From assembly GCA_002708845.1 (NCBI GenBank), contig PAPI01000029.1, forward strand, positions 1 to 64,000: a stretch of DNA of 64,000 nt. The letters are read 5' to 3'. A model generated the notes under the pieces. The model ran no database searches. It was not told the origin of the DNA and saw nothing but the letters and a program-made list of their open reading frames with translations. Within the stretch, counting starts at the first letter, position 1. Each line of letters begins with the position of its first letter. This DNA comes from Leeuwenhoekiella sp. GTDB taxonomy: Bacteria > Bacteroidota > Bacteroidia > Flavobacteriales > Flavobacteriaceae. This document shows, in pieces, positions 1 to 7,280 of the stretch. Both the position numbers and the translations under genes were made by a program.

Positions 1-51
1 GTAAATACGCATTAAATCTTCTTTAGCGGTATTGCTAAGCCGGTAATTCAT
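1..51 (-). CDS. ParE/RelE-type toxin, N-terminal fragment (runs off window)
   Basis: Seventeen codons are visible, reading MNYRLSNTAKEDLMRIY and continuing past the left edge. This opening (a strand, then a helix beginning near T8-D12) is typical of the ParE branch of the RelE/ParE superfamily, which poison gyrase or cut ribosome-bound mRNA. The ATG overlaps the TGA of the upstream antitoxin gene by four bases, so the two are translationally coupled as in type II toxin-antitoxin operons. The assignment rests on the short N-terminus and the context; the catalytic part is not visible. Confidence 0.65.
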   Translation of the reverse strand, partial: MNYRLSNTAKEDLMRIY

Positions 52-284
52 TTTAAAGAAGACTTGGCCTGAGCTAAAATTTCTTCTTTGCTTTCGCTTG
101 TAAAACCACTTTGTTCGGCATCGTCGAGTTTTGTGCGTATCCAGTCTATCTCCGCCTGCTGTTTGCGGGCTTGCCTAACAAGGTCATTGATCAATTCACT
201 TTTACTGGTGTATTCTTGAGAGTCTACCTGTTCTTTTAACCAATCATCATTGGGTTTTGTAAAGGAAATACTTTGACGTGCCAT
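48..284 (-). CDS. ParD-like ribbon-helix-helix antitoxin
   Basis: A 78-residue protein with the layout of a CopG/ParD antitoxin: an N-terminal strand (ISFTKPNDDWLKEQV) that would pair in a dimer to bind the DNA major groove, the ribbon-helix-helix signature EYTSKSELINDLVRQA at about residues 24-39, and a charged C-terminal helix (about 40-78) that would wrap the toxin. It is the first gene of the pair, with the toxin start overlapping its stop. A perfect palindrome lies just upstream of its ATG, fitting autorepression by the antitoxin or the complex. Family-level call is secure; the exact toxin target is not. Confidence 0.8.
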   Translation of the reverse strand: MARQSISFTKPNDDWLKEQVDSQEYTSKSELINDLVRQARKQQAEIDWIRTKLDDAEQSGFTSESKEEILAQAKSSLK

Positions 285-292
285 AAGATACT

Positions 293-316
293 ATTTGGTG
301 TAAATATACACCAAAT
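293..316. promoter_or_regulatory. Palindromic operator of the parDE-type pair
   Basis: ATTTGGTGTA and TACACCAAAT form perfect 10-bp arms around a 4-bp centre (AATA). The palindrome lies 9 bases upstream of the antitoxin ATG on the minus strand. Ribbon-helix-helix antitoxins bind such palindromes to repress their own operon, so this is the expected operator. The palindrome is seen directly; the binding protein is inferred. Confidence 0.7.
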
Positions 317-344
317 CTGCATCAATTAATTGAAGTTTTTTTAT

Positions 345-565
345 GCGATACAATTCCCTATATGCATTGGGACAGGCAGCTCGGTAAGATAGGAATCTAA
401 CCAAAGTTTAGATTTGGTAAAAGGATGATTTTTGGTTTTACCACGCGATACAATCGCGCGGCAACTGGGCTATCTTTCTTTTCCGAGAGGCAGCGCGGTA
501 ACGGTATTTATTATTTAAAGCTAGTTTTTTTTTAGTTTTTGTGCTCCTGCGCGATTGTATCGCGC
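345..565. repeat. Cluster of GCGATACAAT dispersed repeats
   Basis: This gene-free stretch between the antitoxin and the next gene holds three related elements: GCGATACAATTCCC...GGGACAGGCAGCTCGGT (345-385), CGCGATACAATCGCGCGGCA (444-463), and the inverted copy GCGCGATTGTATCGCGC (549-565), which is itself a palindrome with 7-bp arms and a TGT loop. A further GGCAGCGCGGTAA piece sits near 489-500. A close copy of the first element recurs at 50141-50183 with an inverted partner at 50099-50116. This looks like a multicopy REP/MITE-like intergenic element. No gene is visible in 285-650. Confidence 0.65.
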
Positions 566-577
566 AACAACAAAAAC

Positions 578-605
578 AACGCCTACATCAAAAGATATAG
601 GCGTT
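578..605 (-). terminator. Hairpin downstream of the 84-residue gene
   Basis: AACGCCTA (578-585) pairs perfectly with TAGGCGTT (598-605). On the minus strand it is followed by a weakly T-rich run (GTTTTTGTTG). It would end the transcript of the gene at 651-905. The weak T tract limits confidence. Confidence 0.45.
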
Positions 606-650
606 GCTGCGTTTTGGCTGGTTGTTAGAAATTCTCTGAAATTTTGAAGA

Positions 651-905
651 CTAACTTTCTTCTTCCCCAACTTCTTCGGCTTGTGTGGTGACCGAGCCGG
701 TGCTGGCGTTACCATAAACCGGCGTTTCGTTTCTAAGGATGTCGATGACGCGGGCAAAATTTTCTGCGGTCATATACGGGGTTTCTTCGCGTTTTCCTTG
801 AAAGGTGGTAAAATAGAATTTACCAAGATCGATCTTAGGATCCCAAAGCGCCTGATAGCCGTTTAATTTGGTCCATCCTGAAGTTCCTTGTGCATAATGT
901 GGCAT
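651..905 (-). CDS. Small conserved-looking hypothetical protein
   Basis: An 84-residue soluble protein with no signal peptide or membrane segment. It is rich in aromatic residues (GWTKLNGYQALWDPKIDLGK, then FYFTTFQGKREETPYMTAENF) and ends in an acidic tail (EEVGEEES). The middle (MTAENFARVIDILRNETPVYG) looks like one amphipathic helix. I do not recognise a family. It stands alone between a repeat cluster and the TIR gene and is followed by a hairpin, supporting a real transcription unit. The frames that overlap it on either strand have poor composition. Confidence 0.55.
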   Translation of the reverse strand: MPHYAQGTSGWTKLNGYQALWDPKIDLGKFYFTTFQGKREETPYMTAENFARVIDILRNETPVYGNASTGSVTTQAEEVGEEES

Positions 906-978
906 AACTTAAGTTTTTTTAGATTCGTTGGTTACAAACTTAACCAGGCTATACTTCACATTATCAGAGCGAACCGAT

Positions 979-987
979 GTTGGCAAC
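979..987. repeat. Left inverted-repeat arm of the TIR gene module
   Basis: GTTGGCAAC lies 6 bases outside the stop codon of the TIR gene. Its exact reverse complement GTTGCCAAC lies at 3630-3638, upstream of the gene's start. Together they bracket the AT-rich gene in the way the 50-51.6 kb modules are bracketed. A 9-bp match could be chance on its own; the parallel with the other modules raises its weight. Confidence 0.4.
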
Positions 988-993
988 TGGCAT

Positions 994-3588
994 TTAGTTC
1001 TTTTTCCTATTTTCAACTAGCAGTTTTCTAGATGAAAGATTTAATTCTTTCTCGATTTTTTTTAACTCTTTATAACCCATTTTATGTAGGCGAACATGTT
1101 CAACAATTTTATATTTGATTAGCGATTCCGCTGTTTTTGAAAAATTGTTTTTTTCAATTCTTTCTGCAATTTCGTTTATCCTTAAATTTTTGCCGTACCA
1201 CATTCGAATGCCATGATTTACAATAAAAGAGGATGGCGTTCCTTCTTTTATACTCACATTCTCCGCTATCGTTAAAAGATTACTTGAACCTAGAGAATGA
1301 ATTGCCTTTGTTATTATACCATGAACCACTCCAAAATTTAAGTTCCAAAAAATTTTTCTTGCTAATTTCTCAACTTCTTCTGGTTTTAGTTCTTTCTCAT
1401 TTTCCTCACGGTCTTCTTTTATACTATCTAATCTTTCTTTTAGAAATTCTACCATTCCTTTCTCAGCATCTTCATCTTTAATTACATTTAGAAATGATGA
1501 AAGGATACGTAAATGCACTTTCATCCCTTCATTAAAAATATTTTCTAGACTTTCTAGATTAAGTGATCCAGATCTATTTTTTATAATAGTACCCATAACC
1601 TCCACCGTTTTCATACTTAATCTGAGATTAGTATCTAGCATCTCAATCTCGTCCATTTCTTCATCGTTCCATTTTCTATTTTCAAATTTTGGTTTAGTAC
1701 GAGAATTATCAACTTCCTCAATTTCGTCTTCCTCTAGCTCGGCTTTTCTTTGTAAAATCTTTTTTCTCTCATGATCTGTATCATGATTGTATTCAGGAAG
1801 AAGAGCTTTAATTATTTTATCTTCATTTTTATCGAAGAAAGATAATTCTTCGGAATTCAAAGTGGATGGTTCAAATTCTTCGAAAAGTATTTGGGCATTT
1901 AATAATAATTCATCTAGTATATAACTTGATTTTGTATGATGAGCTATAAAAATTGTGATATAGGCATTTTCATCCTTATGTAAATTAGCAGTTAAGTAGT
2001 CAATAGTTGATTTATTCTGATCAATATTTTCAGATATGTATTTAGCGATGAAGAAGTAGAAAATATATTCATATGAAAATCCAAACTGGTTAAAGCTATC
2101 AAATTTACATATGCTCACATTAGCTAAAGTCTGAACAATTTTTGATACTGAAATTGGCAAATTAAATTTTCCAGTATAATAATTAAGAAATTCGTCAAAT
2201 TGTTCTTCTGTTATTTCATTTGATTTCTTGCTGTAAATAAAAAATGCTAATTCTGTTAGAAAGTTAGAATAGATATCAATTTGTTCATTTGTAACTGCTT
2301 CCTTTCTTAGATAGAGATAAATAAGAGCTTGATAACAATGACCTTGAGATGTGATTTCTTGATCTAAAGGTTTCTGTATATCTTGGGCTGCTAACAATGA
2401 TAAGATAAAGAAAGGGTATGATGGCATAATGCCTTTTCCTAGAATTTTACCTAAAGAGCGTTCTATCAATTCTGTCTTATCATCAACACTTTTTTGAAGA
2501 TGATTTGGATTAATTTGAATTTTACTTTCTTCTGTAATTTTAATCCATTTTTTGATTAATTCATCTCTTTCTATTGCAGTAAATTCTCTTATTTTAAACT
2601 TTTGGTAGTCTATTATTAAGTTCTGGTTATTAAAATTTAATCCGAAAATATCATCTACAATGATTAATTGAGTTTTATATTTATCTAAAGAGGATATAAT
2701 TTTCTCTTGATGTTTGGCGAAATGGAAATCATCAATAATAGGAACAATTCTAGATGGATTAAAATCCTTTAATTCTCTATCGGAATACTGTTCTGAATAC
2801 GCCTTATTAATAAGATTTTCGGGATTTCCCAAAAATTTGTTTTTATCACGAATGTAAATTGGTACGAAATTTAATTTTCTTAAATGAGAAAAAAGAATTT
2901 TGCAGATTGCGGTTTTTCCTGATTGCTTTTCACCAGCGATAATCACTTTACCAAAATCTAAAATTTCATCGGGCAGATCTATAGAGTTGTATCTTTTCCT
3001 ACTTTCTTTGTCATCATATGTACTCAAAATAGGATATGTGAAAATATCTTCCAACTTTAATAAATCCTTTGATTTGTGCGATTTGGAAAGGATATCTGTG
3101 CTTTCTAAAAAAATTGAAAATTCTTCTTTTAATTCTAAGCCTTGAATTTTTTTATGTTCTTCTATTACTTTTTCCAACCATTCTAAAACATCTAACCACC
3201 CAGAATTGACATCATCGAATTTTGTTATAGGTTTACCATCAGTAGGTACTGCCAACAATTCCGATAATTCTTTATGTTTATACCACAAACATGGGCTTAG
3301 TATTACTGGAATAACTCTTATTCCTTTTTTCTTATATAGCTCCAATGCTCTATCCTTCTCTTCAATGCACGCAGGAGAAGCTAAAAAGTTATCTGAAATT
3401 GCTAGTAAAATAAAATCTGCTTCATCAAGATTGTGATCAATACTATTCTGGAAATTTTCACCAGTTAGAATTTTTCTATCATACCATTCATCGATTATTC
3501 CATTGTTTTTCAATGGAGCTAAATGATTTAGAAATTTGTCTATATGATCTTCATCTTTGTGGGAATAGCTAATAAAAAGTTTTAACAT
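994..3588 (-). CDS. TIR-domain / P-loop (STAND-like) NTPase, probable defence protein
   Basis: An 864-residue protein. Residues 1-145 are a TIR domain: LFISYSHKDEDHI at the start, DRKILTGENFQNSI (BB-loop region), and SPACIEEK with Glu76/77 at the position of the NADase catalytic glutamate. Residues about 210-420 are a P-loop NTPase with Walker A GEKQSGKT (219-226) and Walker B IVPIIDDFH (281-289). The rest is helical and acidic, with no repeats I could define. TIR fused to a STAND-type NTPase is the design of bacterial anti-phage sensors, in which ligand-triggered assembly activates NAD+ depletion; that role is inferred. The gene is visibly more AT-rich than its neighbours, has no partner gene, and is flanked by 9-bp inverted repeats, all pointing to horizontal gain. 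Confidence 0.8.
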   Translation of the reverse strand: MLKLFISYSHKDEDHIDKFLNHLAPLKNNGIIDEWYDRKILTGENFQNSIDHNLDEADFILLAISDNFLASPACIEEKDRALELYKKKGIRVIPVILSPCLWYKHKELSELLAVPTDGKPITKFDDVNSGWLDVLEWLEKVIEEHKKIQGLELKEEFSIFLESTDILSKSHKSKDLLKLEDIFTYPILSTYDDKESRKRYNSIDLPDEILDFGKVIIAGEKQSGKTAICKILFSHLRKLNFVPIYIRDKNKFLGNPENLINKAYSEQYSDRELKDFNPSRIVPIIDDFHFAKHQEKIISSLDKYKTQLIIVDDIFGLNFNNQNLIIDYQKFKIREFTAIERDELIKKWIKITEESKIQINPNHLQKSVDDKTELIERSLGKILGKGIMPSYPFFILSLLAAQDIQKPLDQEITSQGHCYQALIYLYLRKEAVTNEQIDIYSNFLTELAFFIYSKKSNEITEEQFDEFLNYYTGKFNLPISVSKIVQTLANVSICKFDSFNQFGFSYEYIFYFFIAKYISENIDQNKSTIDYLTANLHKDENAYITIFIAHHTKSSYILDELLLNAQILFEEFEPSTLNSEELSFFDKNEDKIIKALLPEYNHDTDHERKKILQRKAELEEDEIEEVDNSRTKPKFENRKWNDEEMDEIEMLDTNLRLSMKTVEVMGTIIKNRSGSLNLESLENIFNEGMKVHLRILSSFLNVIKDEDAEKGMVEFLKERLDSIKEDREENEKELKPEEVEKLARKIFWNLNFGVVHGIITKAIHSLGSSNLLTIAENVSIKEGTPSSFIVNHGIRMWYGKNLRINEIAERIEKNNFSKTAESLIKYKIVEHVRLHKMGYKELKKIEKELNLSSRKLLVENRKKN

Positions 3589-3629
3589 CTATTTTGAAAA
3601 TTTTTAATTCGGATTCATGATTAATTCTT

Positions 3630-3663
3630 GTTGCCAACTAATTATATCATTAAAAATATAATT
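3630..3663. repeat. Right inverted-repeat arm and adjoining hairpin of the TIR module
   Basis: GTTGCCAAC (3630-3638) is the exact inverse of 979-987. Directly beside it, AATTATAT (3640-3647) and ATATAATT (3656-3663) form a perfect 8-bp stem around an 8-base loop. The same order, inverted-repeat arm then a hairpin with 8-bp arms, is found at 51561-51590 beside another one-gene module. The pairing is seen; a role as a recombination site is inference. Confidence 0.4.
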
Positions 3664-3787
3664 GATATCCCATTTTTTAAACGGTTTACCACATTATTTA
3701 AAATTATAAAACTAGTCTTTTTAGAATCTCAAACTTCACTAAATCAAGGTTTTTCAGAGTAAACTTATCAACGATTGAGATATTAAC

Positions 3788-3818
3788 AAAAAAAGCGACA
3801 TCACTACGATGTCGCTTT
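3788..3818 (-). terminator. Rho-independent terminator of clpB
   Basis: AAAGCGACATC (3792-3802) and GATGTCGCTTT (3808-3818) make a perfect 11-bp stem with a 5-base loop. On the minus strand the stem runs into a T7 tract. It lies 23 bases after the clpB stop codon. Confidence 0.9.
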
Positions 3819-3840
3819 GGGTTTATACGAGCAATGCTCT

Positions 3841-6444
3841 TCAGTCATTCTCTACCAGATCGCTTTGATTGCGAAATACGAGTTCGTCATCAAATGCATC
3901 GAGTAAAATGATACTGTCTGTGGTGACTTTTCCGCCTAAGATTTCTTTAGACAGTTTGTTCAACACTTCTTTCTGTATGGTACGTTTTACAGGACGTGCC
4001 CCAAACTCCGGTTGAAAACCGCGGTCTGCCAAAAACTTGATGGCTTCGGCCGTAGCATCTAGCGTGATGCCTTGTTTTGCCAGCATACGGGTCACGCCTT
4101 TGAGTTGCAAACTCACGACCTGCTCGATGTCTTTTCGCGTAAGCGGGGTAAACATCACGATATCGTCGATACGGTTTATAAACTCAGGGCGTATGGTTTG
4201 TTTCAACATCCCCAGCACTTCGGTTTTTGCACCTTCCATCGCGGTCTCAGGATCTTTGATGGTCTCAAATTTCTCCTGTATGATATGACTTCCCATATTT
4301 GAGGTCATAATGATGATGGTGTTCTTAAAGTCGGCTAGACGGCCTTTGTTGTCTGTAAGTCTACCTTCATCAAGCACCTGTAACAAGATATTAAAGGTGT
4401 CTGGGTGCGCTTTCTCGATCTCGTCGAGCAAGATCACACTGTACGGCTTGCGACGTACGGCTTCGGTCAACTGCCCGCCTTCATCATAACCCACATATCC
4501 CGGAGGCGCACCTACCAGACGGCTCACGCTGTGGCGCTCCTGATATTCACTCATATCTATACGAGTGATGTTGTTCTCATCATCAAACAGGTATTCTGCC
4601 AGCGCTTTTGCGAGTTCGGTTTTACCCACCCCGGTGGTCCCGAGGAATAAGAACGAACCTATAGGGCGTTTTTGATCCTGCAGGCCGGCGCGGCTTCTGC
4701 GCACCGCATCACTCACGGCGATGATGGCTTCTTCCTGACCTACCACACGTTTGTGCAGTTCGCCCTCCAGGTGCAGTAATTTTTCGCGCTCGCTTTGCAG
4801 CATTTTGGTTACGGGGATTCCTGTCCATTTAGCTACCACTTCGGCGATGTCTTCGCTGGTTACTTCCTCTTTAATAAGGCTGTTATCGGCTTGTGCGGCC
4901 AGTTGCTCCTGCAATTTCTCCAACTCTTCCTGAGCTTGCTTGATCTTTCCGTAGCGTAACTCGGCTACCAGACCATAATTGCCTTCGCGCTCGGCACGCT
5001 CGGCTTCCAGCTTAAAGTTTTCGATATCCTGCTTGGCATTCTGGATGTTATCTACCACATCTTTCTCGCTCTTCCATTTGGCGTTGATCTCGTTGCGCTC
5101 TTCTTTTAAGTTCGCCAGATCTGCGTGTAGGGACTTGAGTTTAGTCTCGTCTTTTTCACGTTTGATGGCTTCAATCTCGATTTCCAGCTGCATAATTTTA
5201 CGATCCAACACGTCAAGTTCTTCGGGCTTGGAATTGATTTCCATACGCATCTTAGAAGCCGCTTCATCCATCAGGTCAATCGCCTTATCGGGTAAAAAGC
5301 GGTTGGTGATGTAGCGTTGCGAAAGCTCCACAGCCGCGATGATTGCGTTGTCTTTGATACGCACTTTATGATGTGTCTCATACTTTTCTTTGATACCACG
5401 TAAAATGGAAATCGCAGATTCGGTATCCGGTTCAAAGACATTTACTTTCTGAAAACGACGCTCCAAAGCCTTATCCTGCTCAAAATATTTTTGATACTCG
5501 TCTAAAGTCGTGGCACCAATCGCACGTAACTCACCTCGAGCCAATGCGGGTTTGAGGATGTTTGCAGCATCCATCGCGCCCTGACCGCCACCGGCACCTA
5601 TCAGGGTGTGGATTTCGTCTATAAAGAGTACGATATCTCCTGCGGCAGTGGTGACTTCTTTGATTACCGCTTTGAGGCGTTCTTCAAACTCCCCTTTGTA
5701 TTTTGCTCCGGCAATTAATGCACCCATATCGAGCGCCCAGATTTGCTTTTCCTGAAGGTTTTCGGGCACGTCGCCGTCTATGATTCGGTGCGCAAGGCCC
5801 TCGGCGATTGCCGTTTTACCGGTACCGGGTTCACCCACAAGAATCGGGTTGTTCTTGGTACGTCTGGATAAAATCTGAAGGATTCGGCGAATCTCCTCAT
5901 CGCGACCAATAACCGGATCCAGCTTGCCGTCACGGGCCAGCTGATTGAGGTTTTTGGCATATTTACTTAGTGAATTGTAGGTTTCTTCAGCGCTTTGCGA
6001 AGTCACCCGGTCGCCTTTACGCAATTCTTCAATAGCTGCTTTCAGGTGTTTTTCGGTAACGCCCTGATCTTTTAAAATCTGTGCAATCTTGCTGCTTGAT
6101 TTGAAGATAGCCAAGAAGAGATGCTCTAGGGAAACATACTCATCATTCATTTTTTTGGCGATGTTCCCGGCTTCGGTTACCGTTTTACCGGCTTCACGAG
6201 ACAGCATAATATCGCCACCGCTTACCTTGGGAAAGCTGGTAAGCGTACTTTCTAAAATCTGCTTGAGCAGATTGACATTTACATCCAGTTTCTGAAGCAG
6301 AAACGGAGTTACGTTCTCATCAACTTCAAGAATGGCTTTAAAAATATGCTCATTCTCAATCTGCTGATGGCCATACCCCTGAGCAAGCGCCTGGGCCTGC
6401 TGTATGGCTTCCTGTGATTTTATAGTAAAATTATTAAAGTTCAT
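3841..6444 (-). CDS. clpB: ATP-dependent disaggregase ClpB
   Basis: An 867-residue Hsp100 chaperone that, with DnaK, extracts polypeptides from aggregates. Domains in order: N-terminal Clp repeat domain (about 1-150), AAA1 with Walker A GEPGTGKT (204-211) and Walker B VLFIDEIH (about 272-279), a charged coiled-coil M-domain (about 410-525) that marks ClpB rather than ClpA or ClpC, AAA2 with Walker A GTTGVGKT (602-609), and the C-terminal oligomerisation domain. Length is normal for the family. It is monocistronic, with a strong terminator downstream and two CTGACGAAA-type inverted motifs upstream (6525-6572) that may mediate heat-shock control. Confidence 0.97.
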   Translation of the reverse strand: MNFNNFTIKSQEAIQQAQALAQGYGHQQIENEHIFKAILEVDENVTPFLLQKLDVNVNLLKQILESTLTSFPKVSGGDIMLSREAGKTVTEAGNIAKKMNDEYVSLEHLFLAIFKSSSKIAQILKDQGVTEKHLKAAIEELRKGDRVTSQSAEETYNSLSKYAKNLNQLARDGKLDPVIGRDEEIRRILQILSRRTKNNPILVGEPGTGKTAIAEGLAHRIIDGDVPENLQEKQIWALDMGALIAGAKYKGEFEERLKAVIKEVTTAAGDIVLFIDEIHTLIGAGGGQGAMDAANILKPALARGELRAIGATTLDEYQKYFEQDKALERRFQKVNVFEPDTESAISILRGIKEKYETHHKVRIKDNAIIAAVELSQRYITNRFLPDKAIDLMDEAASKMRMEINSKPEELDVLDRKIMQLEIEIEAIKREKDETKLKSLHADLANLKEERNEINAKWKSEKDVVDNIQNAKQDIENFKLEAERAEREGNYGLVAELRYGKIKQAQEELEKLQEQLAAQADNSLIKEEVTSEDIAEVVAKWTGIPVTKMLQSEREKLLHLEGELHKRVVGQEEAIIAVSDAVRRSRAGLQDQKRPIGSFLFLGTTGVGKTELAKALAEYLFDDENNITRIDMSEYQERHSVSRLVGAPPGYVGYDEGGQLTEAVRRKPYSVILLDEIEKAHPDTFNILLQVLDEGRLTDNKGRLADFKNTIIIMTSNMGSHIIQEKFETIKDPETAMEGAKTEVLGMLKQTIRPEFINRIDDIVMFTPLTRKDIEQVVSLQLKGVTRMLAKQGITLDATAEAIKFLADRGFQPEFGARPVKRTIQKEVLNKLSKEILGGKVTTDSIILLDAFDDELVFRNQSDLVEND

Positions 6445-6524
6445 CGTATTTCTAATTTTCCCTGTTCGGGATTGATTTCAGTTGTTTGAGTATGCATTGG
6501 CAATTAACATACCAGTAAAAATAA

Positions 6525-6572
6525 CCGACGTTTCGTCAGGTTAAATTGGGTTTTCAGCTGTCTTTTCGTCAG
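6525..6572 (-). promoter_or_regulatory. Two spaced inverted motifs upstream of clpB
   Basis: On the minus strand CTGACGAAACGTCGG (6539-6525) is an imperfect palindrome (TGACG/CGTCG around AAA), and CTGACGAAAAGACAG (6572-6558) is a second, less symmetric copy. Their centres are 33 bp apart, about three helix turns, and 80-130 bases upstream of the clpB ATG. A pair of like-phased motifs before a chaperone gene suggests a stress-responsive operator. No regulator is identified. Confidence 0.4.
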
Positions 6573-6674
6573 TAATTCCTTGGGATTCTCTTAATACAAA
6601 AGCCTGTATTCTTTTATTAAATTTACGCCGGCCTGATTAGAACAGGCGTTAAATGAATTTTAAAAAAGAAGTGA

Positions 6675-7067
6675 ATGGGATTTTTTGACAAGTTTAAAAG
6701 TGCGCGTGATGTAGCCAAAGAGGAAATAAAAGAGATGCAATGGAACCAATTGGAGCGTATGGACCAGCTTGATGAGCTAACCGAACTTTCTAAAAGCACG
6801 CCGGTGGTGATTTTTAAACACAGTACGACTTGCGGCATAAGCCGTATGGCTTTGCGCGGTTTTGAAAAGAACTACGATTATAAAGAAGGGCAGTTAAAAG
6901 CCTATTTTCTGGACTTGAAACAGTATCGTGAAATCAGCAATGCGATTGCTGAGCGTTTTAACGTACAGCACGAGAGTCCGCAATTGCTGTTGATCAAAAA
7001 CGGAACGGTAACCTATCATACTTCGCACTCAGGCATTGATGCTGCTGCTCTGGGCGATAAGATTTAA
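6675..7067 (+). CDS. ytxJ: Monothiol bacilliredoxin-like protein YtxJ (BrxC family)
   Basis: A 130-residue thioredoxin-fold protein of the bacillithiol-system YtxJ family. It keeps the family active site as HSTTCGIS (49-56) with a single redox cysteine, Cys53, and the cis-proline region ESPQLLLIKNG near residues 96-106. YtxJ/BrxC removes bacillithiol from proteins or acts as a general monothiol redoxin in bacteria using bacillithiol. The bacillithiol deacetylase gene bshB1 lies in the same window at 45.7 kb. It faces away from clpB across 230 bp and ends in its own terminator. Confidence 0.85.
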   Translation: MGFFDKFKSARDVAKEEIKEMQWNQLERMDQLDELTELSKSTPVVIFKHSTTCGISRMALRGFEKNYDYKEGQLKAYFLDLKQYREISNAIAERFNVQHESPQLLLIKNGTVTYHTSHSGIDAAALGDKI

Positions 7068-7087
7068 ATACCTCCACATACAAAATG

Positions 7088-7124
7088 AAAAAGGCCGAAG
7101 TGAAAACTTCGGCCTTTTGTTTTG
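7088..7124 (+). terminator. Terminator of ytxJ
   Basis: AAAAGGCCGAAGT (7089-7101) and ACTTCGGCCTTTT (7106-7118) form a perfect 13-bp stem with a GAAA tetraloop, followed by GTTTTG. It lies about 20 bases past the ytxJ stop. Confidence 0.9.
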
Positions 7125-7280
7125 ATTGTTTTTTGATAGATGTTTAAAAAAAGGCTAATTCAAATAAACAAAATGAATAAAAGACAATCTTAAAACGCAA
7201 TTATTCAAAGCGTTAGGACAAAATTAAGAAAATTTGTTTATTAAATGTAAATTTTACATTAAAAATATGAACATTTAACA

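Noticed and set aside
521..757. Minus-strand frame of 78 codons overlapping the same area
   Set aside because: Crosses the repeat cluster and the hairpin and overlaps the preferred gene out of frame; composition is poor.
681..866. Plus-strand frame of about 60 codons across the small hypothetical gene
   Set aside because: Lies antisense to the better-composed minus-strand gene at 651-905 and has no promoter or family likeness.
994..3588. TIR gene as part of a Thoeris system
   Set aside because: No ThsA-like SIR2/SLOG protein lies next to it, and its own P-loop domain fits a STAND design better.
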